A DNA stretch of 64,000 nucleotides from Ricordea florida (taxonomy: Eukaryota; Cnidaria; Anthozoa; Corallimorpharia; Ricordeidae): the NCBI GenBank assembly GCA_949710005.1, contig OX453282.1, positions 15,305,509 through 15,369,508 on the forward strand. Reading direction: 5' to 3'. Position 1 is the first letter of the stretch; every line of letters begins with the position of its first letter. Made by a program: the position numbers and the translations under genes. Below, piece by piece: positions 1-9,408 of the stretch. Below the pieces are notes generated by a model. That model searched no databases. It saw nothing but the letters and a program-made list of their open reading frames with translations, and was not told the origin of the DNA.

Positions 1-76
1 CTTCCACGAGTGACTCGAATCTCGACGCGTCAAGCGCAATTCAAACAGGGTGTGATTCCTTCATTCAGCTACTGCC

Positions 77-352
77 ATGTGTCAAGAAGGTAACAAAGAA
101 AAACGTTGTCAGACCATGGGTGCAGAAGAAATCAACGAAGACAGTGGGTTTTGTGAAGAAAGGAACAACGAAGACAATTGTCAGAGTGTGATGCTATCCA
201 TGTTGTTGAGGGCAGCAAACCCCGTACAACAACGAGAGACTTTGAAATCAGCCACATTTAAAGAGATGGATACGATTGCCTGTTCCTGCATTCAACTCTC
301 CACCATCATCTTTGGCTTGGAGGCTGACATGGCTGAGAAAATCAGCAAATAA
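77..352 (+). CDS. Hypothetical 91-residue protein, virus-like block
   Basis: An ATG-started frame of 91 residues, rich in Glu, Asn, Cys and Gln in its first 40 residues, then a hydrophobic patch with MLSMLLRAAN and a C-terminal LSTIIFGLEAD stretch. I do not recognise a domain. It is the first complete frame of the rightward block and lies 26 bases before the next open frame, as in compact viral genomes. It could also be a broken piece of a longer gene, because the frames on either side show frameshifts. Confidence 0.4.
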   Translation: MCQEGNKEKRCQTMGAEEINEDSGFCEERNNEDNCQSVMLSMLLRAANPVQQRETLKSATFKEMDTIACSCIQLSTIIFGLEADMAEKISK

Positions 353-378
353 AGCAACTGCTCTACTTTGAATGGGAT

Positions 379-567
379 TTGGAAACTTTGCTCAGAAATG
401 CAGACGAGACCGATCTGGATGAAGACTACTTTGGAGATGATGATGATGAATCCATACCGCAAGCATCGCTACCCAGGCCGCCGCCCAAGAAACGTAAAGT
501 TGTCAGTACTGCAGTAAAGAAGAAGAACAAGAAATCAAAGAGTTCAAAAGTTATCAACCCAGAGTAA
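379..567 (+). CDS. Small acidic/basic protein with NLS-like motif
   Basis: A 62-residue open frame (no ATG at its beginning; opens at a TTG) with an acidic run DEDYFGDDDDES followed by PPPKKRKV, a classical monopartite nuclear localisation signal, and a Lys/Ser-rich tail. The acidic-then-basic layout suits a nuclear or DNA-associated protein, but no family is recognised. It may be the C-terminal part of the preceding gene in a shifted frame. Confidence 0.35.
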   Translation: METLLRNADETDLDEDYFGDDDDESIPQASLPRPPPKKRKVVSTAVKKKNKKSKSSKVINPE

Positions 568-594
568 ATCCGTCATTCCACCATTTACCGCTAA

Positions 595-929
595 GGAAGA
601 AATGCACGTTTTTTACAAACGCTTGTGAAGAGCACACCAGCCCTACGTAAACGCCTCATTCAAAAAGCCACCAAGGATCAAATTGACACATTGAGTGAAG
701 TATCTTTAAATCTGTTGAAAGGAAACATACCATTAAGTCGCGCCAAGTTTTTGAGATTGAAAAAAGAAGCCAAGAAAATAAGGGTTTGGCCAAGAAAAAG
801 ACCTCTGTCAAGCACAGAAAGAACATCTTGAATCAACGTAGAGGATTCTTGGCCACTCTGGCTTCCATGCTGATTCCCACGGCCATAGATTTAATAGTCG
901 GTGCCTTCAAAAAACACTGGAAAGTATAA
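595..929 (+). pseudogene. Small basic core-type protein of virus-like element, frameshifted
   Basis: The frame opens after a stop at 592 and encodes a helical, Lys/Arg-rich segment (LRKRLIQKA, then SEVSLNLLKGNIPLS). A one-base shift near 780 moves the continuation to another frame, which carries a basic stretch, RRGFLATLASML and a short hydrophobic C-terminus ending at TAA 927. The order 'basic helical domain, Lys-rich linker, GG/RG plus hydrophobic tail' is the one I associate with small pX-like structural proteins of adintoviruses and related elements. The frameshift makes it non-functional as read. Confidence 0.5.
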
Positions 930-971
930 ACACAAGCATAAAGTATCATCGTCCACATTTTCAGCAACACC

Positions 972-1565
972 ATGAGTCGTGCAAGACGTATGGCCCTTGT
1001 ACCAGAAAATCTTCTTGTCACAATGGCACAAGAAAAAAAAGTCAACACATCACCCTACATTCGTTCTCTGACCAACATGGATCTTGAAATGAAAGCCATC
1101 CTTGGCCTTCCACTGGATAGGAAATTGATGCTTTACGATCAAGTGATGAATCGTTACAGAGGTGTATTGGCACAATATCCATCGCAAGTACCGGCTGTAC
1201 GCATTATCAAAGAAAAACCTGCCAAGAGACCAAGAAGACTTCCTTTTGCCACACCTCTGGGTACAACCTCTCTTGTACAACCACCAGTTGATCCACCAAG
1301 TGAGATCATCGAAAGTTTGCAATCCATGTTTACACCCGCCATCGCCTTCACATCAGGCACAACGTCATCCGCCTTCTTAACTCCACCCGCTACTGTGACA
1401 CCCAGAAAAGGTATGTCAAGAAAACAACCCGCCTCCAAACACATCTTCAGTCCTGCTATGACCAGAGCCAAGACAAAGAAAAAAAAAGGAACGGGCTGGA
1501 ACCGGTATATTCAATGTGATGAGACGTCATTGGTTGAACTACTAAACAGGAAAAAACTGGTGTAA
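972..1565 (+). CDS. Virus-like element protein, 197 residues
   Basis: Intact ATG-started frame. The first 75 residues (MSRARRMALVPENLL, then LDRKLMLYDQVMNRY) form a helical domain I associate with a protein that accompanies the small basic protein in cnidarian adintovirus/Maverick-type elements. The middle is Pro/Ser/Thr-rich, and the C-terminal third is Lys-rich (RAKTKKKKG) and ends in a short helix. It follows the previous frame by 42 bases. The exact role is unknown; a minor structural or DNA-binding role is a guess. Confidence 0.45.
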   Translation: MSRARRMALVPENLLVTMAQEKKVNTSPYIRSLTNMDLEMKAILGLPLDRKLMLYDQVMNRYRGVLAQYPSQVPAVRIIKEKPAKRPRRLPFATPLGTTSLVQPPVDPPSEIIESLQSMFTPAIAFTSGTTSSAFLTPPATVTPRKGMSRKQPASKHIFSPAMTRAKTKKKKGTGWNRYIQCDETSLVELLNRKKLV

Positions 1566-1580
1566 CAGGAAAAAACTTGA

Positions 1581-1621
1581 TGAACCGGAAAAACTGGTTT
1601 CTTATTTCAAATGTGTATAAA
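1581..1621 (+). promoter_or_regulatory. TATA promoter of the zinc-finger gene
   Basis: TATAAA at 1616-1621 lies 50 bases before the ATG at 1672. Upstream are half-matches to the AACCGG word (1583 and the GGTTT at 1596), the same word that forms the array upstream of the leftward genes at 3.67-3.75 kb. Sequence-level inference only. Confidence 0.4.
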
Positions 1622-1671
1622 CGCAGGCACGATTTTACTTGATTTCATCCTTTATCATCGAAAGTTGTTAG

Positions 1672-2350
1672 ATGTGCATCTTTGTAGAACCTCCTCAAGG
1701 AAACACGTTTACGTTTTCATACGGTCCTGCGAAACCAGAACAACCACAACAGCTTTATGGATTCTGTAAAAACACATTGACCACCTTCAATGCGAAAACA
1801 TTTCCCTACACCTGCCACACAAAATGCTACAAAGATGGTGGCTGTGCTTTCTTCACCAAGACAGACAAGTTGGATGATTACTCTGCCGTGTTGCTGTACA
1901 AAGTGAAACCACTCTATAAGCATCTTCCACCGCTTTGTAGACATGGAGATGTGGCCATCATGAATTTGGCCAACACCGAGGAAAAACCAAACAGACATTT
2001 TTTTCAAATATGCCTTCAACAAGATGCTGGATGCTCCGTGCAATTACTTCCAGTGGGCAGATGAAGATCCTAACTCCAAAACCCTTGAATACAATGGTGG
2101 TAGAAGCATTTACACCACAGCCTCATCACCACCACCGCCACCGCCATCACCAGCCCCAGAAAAAAAAGAAAACCACGGGACACCGCTTTTCCTCCCACCA
2201 AGATTCTTGTTTTGGAAGTGGATGGTGAAGCCAGAAGATTTGATGGGAATCTCATGCTACCCAAATAAGGTGAAAAAAGAAAACCCCAACGCAGCAAACC
2301 CGGAAAGGTGGCTCGCTATTTCAGAAACGAGTTGGTCAAACACGTGGTGA
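1672..2350 (+). pseudogene. GRF-type zinc finger protein, frameshifted
   Basis: The ATG frame (1672-2064) contains PPLCRHGD and, after KPNRHFF, changes frame near 2010-2024; the continuation reads CNYFQWADED. C-x-H, then N-x-H/R-x-F-F, then C-x-Y-F-Q-W is the hallmark of the GRF zinc finger, a single-stranded nucleic-acid binding module of topoisomerases, endonucleases and some viral proteins. A Pro/Ser-rich linker follows. The shift makes the gene broken as read. The N-terminal half (Cys/Phe-rich, with CHTKCYKDGGC) may be a second zinc-binding module. Confidence 0.5.
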
Positions 2351-2622
2351 ATGAGGAGACCCGCTACTTCTATCACCATTGGATGATTCCCGAAAGGTTC
2401 ATCACGCCTGAATTCCTGAACCGCCAAACAGATGTCATTGTGGTGGGACCCCACGTTCTTAAAAAACCCAAACAAAAAAAGGAAGCATCATCACCAGTCA
2501 TCATTGAAGAACCCATCACGCTCACAAGAGAGGAGATCTTGGCAAAAGAGATCAACAGCATGGATGATGCCGAACTTGTTCAAGTCATGTTAAGAAAACT
2601 AGAAGAGAAGAAGGAGGAGTAG
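2269..2622 (+). CDS. Hypothetical protein ending the rightward block
   Basis: An open frame following a stop at 2266. It has a basic start, an aromatic-rich region (RYFYHHWM, residues about 30-40) and a Glu/Lys-rich helical C-terminus ending LRKLEEKKEE. No recognised domain. It overlaps the end of the zinc-finger frame, so it may be the C-terminal region of the same protein reached through another frameshift. Confidence 0.35.
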   Translation, partial: GEKRKPQRSKPGKVARYFRNELVKHVVNEETRYFYHHWMIPERFITPEFLNRQTDVIVVGPHVLKKPKQKKEASSPVIIEEPITLTREEILAKEINSMDDAELVQVMLRKLEEKKEE

Positions 2623-2670
2623 GAAAAAGGAACATAATTCTTTTGTAAATATTTTCATTGATAGTGACGC

Positions 2671-2676
2671 AATAAA
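2671..2676 (+). terminator. Poly(A) signal of rightward block
   Basis: AATAAA 49 bases after the last rightward stop codon, just ahead of the convergent leftward genes. Confidence 0.5.
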
Positions 2677-2714
2677 GGGTTGACTCTTCATTGTACAAAA
2701 AAATGGTTGTCTTT

Positions 2715-3074
2715 TTATACATCTTCTTTAATCTTAGTTATAACAAAAGGAAAGTATTTACCGCCGCTGCTTTCCGAGCGAATGATTCCACACAGGACAT
2801 ACACATCTTCTTCTTTATCCAGAAACACATCCACTTTGTAAGAAGATTTTTGCGATAATAGTTCACTGTTCCATCTTTCTTTGTATCTTTTGCATCCAAT
2901 GACCATATCAGCAAAAAACCACAGGCAACATTCTATCTTTTGCGGTAGATCAAATGGCATCCATTGTACCTCTTGAAAATATATGTCCATCTGCTCCTTC
3001 AAGTTGATATAATCGTTCTCGATATTTTTTCCCAACAGCTCATTCATCGTTTGTTGTTTTAATTGTTGCTCCAT
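2715..3074 (-). CDS. Paralogous small protein B of leftward block
   Basis: 119 residues. Its C-terminal 75 residues match the neighbouring gene at 3059-3589 in spacing and motif: Cys-x-W/V-FF, then a Cys about nine residues on, a Trp, Lys-x-x-VF-x-D, Cys, IRS, and PF-x-x-T-x-I. The two genes are therefore tandem duplicates. Start and stop codons of the pair overlap (ATG at 3072-3074, upstream stop at 3059-3061), typical of translational coupling in compact viral genomes. Function unknown; no family recognised. Confidence 0.5.
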   Translation of the reverse strand: MEQQLKQQTMNELLGKNIENDYINLKEQMDIYFQEVQWMPFDLPQKIECCLWFFADMVIGCKRYKERWNSELLSQKSSYKVDVFLDKEEDVYVLCGIIRSESSGGKYFPFVITKIKEDV

Positions 3075-3589
3075 CTGATTTCCGTGAGGATGAAAGGTAG
3101 GTCTTCACTGACAGTGGAACGAATGAATCGACAAGCGATCTTTTCATCATTTTGTGGATCCTCAAACACATTGATCTTGTGGGTTTTCTCTTTGGGTAGG
3201 GTTTCACCTTTCCATTGTGCTTGGTAAAAACACTCACTCCTGCCAAAATTTGCCCAAAAGAACACATTGCATGTAACTTCTTTTGTTTTTCTCTCCCATG
3301 TTGTCCACTCCAGCTGTGACATATGCATATCCAACTGCATCACCACTTTCTCGTAATCTCTTCCCTGCCACTCGTACAAATGCAATGTCTCCAAAGCGTT
3401 TTCCAAGAGTGTTTTCTCATCCATTTCAATAATCGCTCCTTCTGGCGGTGGTAAGTATTTTGTCATATCATCCTCATCCAAGGTAGTCATATACCTGTCG
3501 TACTCATCTCGGGTAATTGCCATACCCTTCATAATCCTATCCATCATGTCTTCCCTCGTTTTGTTTTCGTCGACTACTCTCTCAGCCAT
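3059..3589 (-). CDS. Paralogous small protein A of leftward block
   Basis: 176 residues, intact, starting at ATG 3587-3589, 40 bases downstream of a TATAAAAG box on the minus strand. N-terminal half is charged and helical; the C-terminal module (VFFWANFGRSECFY to PFILTEI) is shared with the next gene downstream. First gene of the leftward block. Function unknown. The good promoter and intact frame suggest recent constraint or a young insertion. Confidence 0.55.
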   Translation of the reverse strand: MAERVVDENKTREDMMDRIMKGMAITRDEYDRYMTTLDEDDMTKYLPPPEGAIIEMDEKTLLENALETLHLYEWQGRDYEKVVMQLDMHMSQLEWTTWERKTKEVTCNVFFWANFGRSECFYQAQWKGETLPKEKTHKINVFEDPQNDEKIACRFIRSTVSEDLPFILTEIRWSNN

Positions 3590-3628
3590 GATGCCTTTAA
3601 GGAATGAAACTCATCATGGTCTCCACCC

Positions 3629-3749
3629 CTTTTATAATCAAAATCATGAATTCATCACAACCCCGTTCAGAACCGGGCCAAACCGGTCAAACCGGTTTTC
3701 CCAATTTGCATACTCGTCAAACCGGTTTTCCTCATTTGCATAACCGGTT
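3629..3749 (-). promoter_or_regulatory. TATA promoter with AACCGGTT/octamer array
   Basis: On the minus strand TATAAAAG at 3629-3636. Upstream are exact AACCGGTT words at 3690, 3720 and 3742, plus near-matches at 3671 and 3681; AACCGGTT is the consensus of Grainyhead/CP2 factors. Between them sit two perfect ATTTGCAT words (3704, 3734), the inverse of the POU octamer ATGCAAAT. The unit AACCGGTTTTCC...ATTTGCAT is tandemly repeated with a 30-base period. Confidence 0.55.
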
Positions 3750-3791
3750 TGACCAGTATGCTAGTTTTTAAACAGCCAATCAGAAGCCTCC

Positions 3792-4286
3792 TCAGGTCCC
3801 ATATCGACCCCCTTTACTACTGCAGCCAAGTCCAGTTCTTTTAGACACATTCTCCTGCAGTTGTACGTCCCCATGACAAAATCGACATGAAACTGACTCA
3901 TGGAGCTTTTCTTGCAGGTACTCTCCACAAACAATGGCTCTACCATTCAATTTTGCCCACAATCCAGCATCTTCTTGTTCTTCTTCGGCTTCTTCAAACC
4001 GAATTTTAGAACGGCTTGCGCTCATTTCAACCGACTGCTTCTCAATCGTATCCGTTTTGCATTCTTGTTCTTCAATTTCTCGTAACCATTCGTCTTGTTT
4101 GAAAAATGAACCTTTGTCGCTTGAAGCGAGCTCTGTTGCCACTTCACAGCTAAATACTTTCTTTCCTTTCTTCGGTCCTGGACGAAGAAAAGGGACACGA
4201 TCTTTTTTTCTTTTTCGAAGACATTCATAGACTTCACCGCGCTTCCAAGATTGCGAATCGCATGGTTTTGTTAAACAAACACACAT
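3792..4286 (-). pseudogene. Mutator-like element protein, N-terminal fragment
   Basis: 164 residues with a basic N-terminus (KGKKVF), a Glu-rich linker and, near the end, CRFCHGDVQLQEN followed by RTGLG. A CxxC pair with an 'x-L-x-EN...R-x-GLG' follow-up resembles the start of the Mutator-like domain found in many animal transposon proteins. The match stops abruptly at GLG near 3830 and the frame runs on for only a few residues into sequence that belongs to the virus-like element, so the gene is cut by the junction. Confidence 0.4.
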
Positions 4287-5298
4287 GCTTAGCTGTCATG
4301 CGACCTCTCCTTATTTGACAGCGCGATGGCAAGAGTTGTCAGCGGCAAATTACAATAATTAAGATGGCGGAATTGTTTTCGCTTAATATCTTCCCGTACA
4401 TTTTGTTTGTGGATTTTTTTTAAACGAAAGCTATTCCTAATATTTATCGAATCATATAAAAATCCAAAATTATGAAAAATTGTCAATTTTGGGTTGGCTG
4501 ATACCTTAAGACAACATCAGTAGTATAAGGTGGTTATAGGGGCAGTAACCAATCAGGAACCGAGAAAGACAAGAGGCTATTTTGTGGAGAACAATGGATG
4601 CTATTTTTTTCAAATCCAAGGTGGCGGAGGTATTTTTCAGCCAATCAGGAGCCGAATTAAGTATTCAAGATGGTGGCACCCATGCAAATGATAGTCAGCC
4701 ATGTTAAAAAACAGCCCTCCAGCCTCGACTGGGAACTGGGATCGGTTACACATATTTCCATGGCCACACAATCAATAAAAGTCAATAAAGTACTTACAGC
4801 ATTTTTATTTGAATACTTTACAGTAATCTTTTATCGATTTCCATGGCGATAAATGGTATGAAGTTTGCAGGGTGCCAGTGTATGAACTGTATATAATTTT
4901 ATTCTTATCTTTATATTTGCACATATATATTTCTATACTAGTACTACTCATGTATTTCTAATATTAGGATTAGTTGTATTTAAGAATAGTTTATATTTTA
5001 ATTCTAGATTTATCTTAGCATTTCCCTTTATTTTCCTTTTATCTTTATGATATTAATGTAATAGTAATGTAATGTAGTTATGCCTTTATTGTAAATAGTC
5101 GTGAGTTTTCAACATGAGCCCCCGGCTCGGGAGATTGGGCAACCACTTCCAACGTCTACGACTTAAAAAATAAAAAATACAAAATACAAACCACATGCAA
5201 ATATATCCATGCTGTTGACATAAGTTGGGAAAACTATCAGTGTATGGAAACAAGACAATGCAATTTTACAGGGACTGGTTCAAGTTTGCCAGGGCTCC
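4287..5298. other. No gene; CCAAT/YY1-like motifs and a LINE-like tail
   Basis: Contains AAGATGGCGG (4362) and similar AAGGTGGCGG and AAGATGGTGG words (YY1-like), and CCAATCAGG words near 4549 and 4639 (NF-Y-like), so this may be an old promoter region. From about 5100 the text 'gagcccccggctcgggag' followed by an A-rich AAAATA run near 5165-5190 looks like the 3' end of a retroelement. No coding frame is supported. Confidence 0.35.
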
Positions 5299-5700
5299 TT
5301 AGATAAACGACACACCAAAATCTAAATTTTTGGATATCTGATTCCCATACAGACATGTGAGGGCATTTCTGAGGAGTGCACAAGCCACATACATTTTGCC
5401 TACACTACTAAGGCCAGTTTTCAAGTTCTTAAAGTCTATAAACTTAAAATAAGTAGCAATATCATTAAAAATCCACTCGCCAGACTCACTAACTGGGCTC
5501 ATGGACTTATTGAAATCCATGATAAAAGGAGTTAGGGCTCTATCTCTAAATGGTGCTTGTAAGTGTATCCTTAAGGGATAGGCAGGATCCCTAAACAGGC
5601 ACAATGGATTCCCTAATGGTGAATGTGCAAATAACTGTAGCTGATCAAGAAGTCTTGAGTCTGCAAGCATCCCTGCGTCATGTTTCCTTCCCTCTCAGTG
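5299..5700 (-). pseudogene. PIF/Harbinger (HARBI1-like) transposase fragment
   Basis: About 130 residues matching the C-terminal part of the DDE_Tnp_4 family: HDAGMLADSRLLDQL, then DPAYPLRIHLQAPF, and a tail SSVGKMYVACALLRNALTCLYG. The Asp in DPAYPL corresponds to the second catalytic Asp. The N-terminal half, with the first Asp, and the MADF/Myb partner gene are absent, so it is a dead fragment. Confidence 0.75.
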
Positions 5701-5911
5701 AATTAAAAAAGAAAACAAAATAATTATTATTTGACGGATGGATACATTTAAATCTTAACAGTAAAGTCCTATGTTGGCGTAAACAGAGGTAGGATCTCAA
5801 GCCAAAGCAAAATTTTCTGAAAGTTTTGTAAAAGTATTCAAAGCAAAGTTACGTTTATAAGACTTTATCTTTCGCAAAAGCCAAAAAATTATAACAGTTC
5901 AATCGTTTCCA

Positions 5912-7160
5912 AACTGAATCACTTACCTTGACTGGTTAAAGAGCTTTTTACACGGAAGACAACAATTTATTGTATTAAATGGAGTCAAGTCGGAATGCTC
6001 ACAGGTGTCTTTCGGTATTCCTCAGGGTTCAGTGCTGGGACCGAATTTATTCACGCTATTTACAAATGACCTTCCTGCTTTAGTCAGCTCGGGGTACCTG
6101 TACATGTACGCAGATGATACAACAGCCTATTGCATAGGAGAATCAGTAGACATCGCTATTGCGCAACTCAACAAGACCTTAAAGGAAGTATATATGTGGT
6201 GTCTAACAAATAGCTTAACACCTCATCCAGGAAAAAGTGAAGTGATGATTCTCAGTAAAGGAACCCCGATGGGGCCATATGCACCAATACAACTAGGAAC
6301 TTCAATACTTAGATGCTCTACAAAAACGCGCCTGCTGGGCATGATTGTCGACCGCAATCTAAGCTGGGTACCTCATGCACTTGAGACCAAGAAAAGATTT
6401 GCTAATAAGCTGAACCTACTGAAACGATCCAGATTTCTTTCAAAGGGCGTGCTAAAGGACTTTTATTTTAAAGTGATATTACCCTCTGTAAAATATGGTT
6501 TAGTTTTGTGGGGATCGTGTTGTAACTCTGACATACTTGATTCCATAGAAAGGCTACATTGTAGGGCGGCAAGAATTATTTTTAACTTGCCCAAGGACAT
6601 GCCGAAAAATGATGTGCTCAAATGTGTTCAATGGCCTACCTTTTCCCTGTATTATAAGTTCAACATCCTCAGGCTGTTTTATAAGGTAAACAACGACAGC
6701 CTGCCCGAGCCCTTGATGGAATCGATTCTTGGCAACTCCAGTCACGGCTATTCGCTACGAGGGAAACAATTTTCTTCTATACCACGATTTAACTCGCGAT
6801 TTATGAAGGACTCACTTAGATATAAGGGCTCTGTCCTTTGGAACATTGTTTTATACCAAGAAAAACATAAACGATTTTCAAGCTTTTTCGAGCTGAGAAA
6901 GCATGTTACAAATAGGTCCTATTTTAAAGATTTTAATTTTAACGCCCTGTCGGCTTCAACAACCCGCCATACAAATAGTGATTTTATATACAATTAGTTT
7001 TAGTTAGTTATCGTAATCATATAGTGGATTAACTTAGTAATAGTACTAGTTAGTAATTAATCAAATAATTAATCTTTATTGTAAATTAAGGATTTGTAAT
7101 TTTAGATATTTAAATGAAATTTTAATTTTTAGTAGAGTAAAATTAAATACACGACCCCAC
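5912..7160 (+). mobile_element. LINE copy A, 5'-truncated, RT C-terminal part
   Basis: In frame from about 5918 (ATG at 6005 is internal) to 6997: reverse transcriptase from FGIPQGSVLGP through the YADD catalytic box (MYADDTTAY) to the thumb and C-terminal domain. The 3' UTR ends at ...ACGACCCCAC (7160), exactly where the second copy of the family (47679-48684, minus strand) ends, so this is a true 3' terminus. The 5' part (endonuclease and RT fingers) is missing as usual for target-primed insertions. The coding remnant is open throughout. Confidence 0.85.
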
Positions 7161-9005
7161 GAACTGCCTTATTTGTCTCAAGCCCCCGATTGCAGATGAG
7201 ACCTTTTTTGCCACATGGTTAATATGAGTGGACCATGATAAACGATCATCAATATAAACACCAAGAGATTTAGCAGAGTAGACTCGTTTTATACTTGTAT
7301 CACCTAATCTGATCTCAGGAGAATAGCCAAGGTTGGCGAGATTGTAATTAGAGCCAATAATCAAAAATCCTGTTTTTTACAGTGGTGTTTAAACTTAATT
7401 TGTTTGCTAAGAGCCACTGTCTAATATTTTCCAGGTCATGATTTGTACCATTCTGTAATTCAAAATAATTTTTACCAGAAACGGTTAAATTAGTGTCATC
7501 TGCAAACATTCTTGGGGTTGATAAATTTAAGCAATTGGGTAAATCATTGATATATATTAAAAATAACAGAGGGCCAAGAATAGATCCTTGAGGAACACCA
7601 CAAGGGATATCTGAAAACTCCGAGAGACAGCCACTTAAATAGCATTTTTGCTTGCGATTAGAGAGATATGAGTAAAACCATTTGTGTGCTGTTCCAGAAA
7701 TACCATACATCTCCAATTTAGCAAGCAAAATGCTATGGTCAACTGTGTCAAAGGCCTTGGCTAAATCAAGAAAGACAACAGAGTTAAGGAAACCATTGTC
7801 AATATTGAAGAACCATTCATTAGTAGCATCTAATAACGAAGTAAGAGTAGAATGCAGGGAACGAAACCCAGACTGGCAATTTGATAAAAGGGAATTTACC
7901 TTAAGGTAGTCATATAGCTGATTATAAATGATTCTTTCAAAAAGCTTAGCAATAACAGAAATGATCGATATAGGTCTGTAATTGTTAAGATCATCAGTGT
8001 TATCTTTCTTATGTATTGGGGAGACTTTAGCATACTTCCACTGATCAGGGAAGATACCACTCGTTATAGAAGCATTGAAAATTAAGCTTAAAGAATGCGA
8101 TATTACAGGAGCAGCCTCCTTTAATAATTTACTTGTCAACTGACTTAAGATAATCAACAAAGCTATAATCAGAGTTGGACAACGATGAAGCAAGCTTAGT
8201 TCCAACGGAAGTGAAATGAGAGTTCATTAGCTCACAAATTTGTTGAGAGTCGGTCACTGCAACATCATCAATCTTAATGCTATTAATGCCTCTGCTTTTG
8301 GCATTACGACCCATTAATTCATTTAATGTCTTCCAGATTGCACGAGGGTTGCCAGAGTTTGAGTCAATATTGGATTTTTAATAATTAGCTTTAGTCCCTT
8401 TATAATGCAATTTGTCTTATTTTTGACTTTCTTAAACTTTATCCAGTCATCTCGATTGCTAGTCTTTATTGCTTGTTTCTTAAGGCAATCCCTCTCTATA
8501 ATCAGTTTACGAATTTCAGAATTTATCCAAGGTGAGTTCTTATTACGCACTCTTCCAGACTTAATGAGTGCATGTTTATTAGCTACAGTAAGGAATAGTT
8601 CTTTCCATTTGGCCCACATAAGGTTGGGATCTGAATAATCAGCTAATATTTCCCAAGGCAGTTGACTCAGGTCCTCTTTAAAACTACTAGAGTTAAATTT
8701 CCTGAAGCTTCTGTAAGTAATATACCTATGCTTAAATTTAGTAGGAACTGAGATTTTTCTAATTACATAAGCAAGACTGTGATCACTAATTCCCAAGTGG
8801 ATAATGCCACTGTCAACTATATGCTTGATATTATTAGTATATATAACATCAATTAACGTCCTAGAAGACTCAGTAATGCGTGTGGGTTCTTTTAACAGCT
8901 GGTGCAGCTGGAAAAGCTCCGCAATATAGTTGAGATTTCTGGTGTTACTATTAGGATTAGAAGCCAATAAATTACAATTTAAATCACCCATCAAAATAAT
9001 TTCAT
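7161..9005 (-). mobile_element. CR1/L2-like LINE, endonuclease and RT remnant
   Basis: Read leftwards: the C-terminal part of an apurinic-type endonuclease (GDLNCNLL, TLIDVIYTN, GISDHSLAY; 8994-8323), a linker in shifted frames (8314-8129), then reverse transcriptase ([44 protein letters not shown]; 8205-7348) and the RT thumb (7364-7161). Several frameshifts separate the pieces, so it is inactive. It is cut at its 5' side near 9005 by a GA microsatellite and at its 3' side at 7160, where LINE copy A ends. FADD replaces the YADD of copy A, so the two are different families. Confidence 0.85.
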
Positions 9006-9028
9006 TTCCAGAGAGAGAGAGAGATCAT

Positions 9029-9112
9029 TAATTATTATGCTTGACAACAGAACTGCAAGTGCTGTCCCCGCTGTATTTGTCGTATCCTTTATATTATATA
9101 TAAGGCCATAGT
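9029..9112. repeat. Solo terminal repeat of a GA-containing MITE
   Basis: About 80 bases nearly identical to the left end of the MITE at 22088-22452 (AATTATTATGC, CAGAACTGCAAGTGCTGTCC, CGTATCCTTTATATTATATA). Here the other end is absent and a short GA run lies outside it. Confidence 0.7.
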
Positions 9113-9408
9113 AGCAGTATGACATTTGAATTTCAAGCCAACTGTATCCCCTGAACCACTACTCTTTCTTGTGGCTGACTTGCATGTATAGAAATGTTAG
9201 GAATAAGATTGCCATGACAAATAATACATGGGGTGCATGGATATAGTTTAGAAACTTATACTCACACTTGATCTTGTATTAATTATTTGTAGTCCAATCT
9301 TAAGGTCCCTACTTTATATAAAAATATTCACACACTCTGTTCCGGTTTATACTTACACAAATTACAATGGAGGATGGTCCTTCTGAAACTGAACAAAATT
9401 ACACTTTT
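9113..9408. other. No gene recognised
   Basis: AT-rich spacer between the solo terminal repeat and the transposase gene's 3' end; no motif stands out. Confidence 0.3.

Larger units (their letters stand above)
1..3830. mobile_element. Adintovirus/Maverick-like endogenous viral remnant
   Basis: A compact block of short, closely packed, mostly intronless reading frames. Rightward genes occupy 77-2622 and end at a poly(A) signal at 2671. Leftward genes run from 3589 to 2715, so the blocks converge. One small basic protein and the following 197-residue protein resemble small structural-type proteins that I associate with cnidarian adintovirus/Maverick-type elements. No DNA polymerase, integrase or major capsid gene is visible, so this is a fragment cut by the window start and, on the right, by a junction near 3820-3830 with a Mutator-like gene piece. 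Family placement is inference. Confidence 0.45.

Noticed and set aside
6554..6745. Minus-strand frame repeated at 48095-48286
   Set aside because: Both are antisense shadows within the two LINE copies, so the repetition comes from the LINE.
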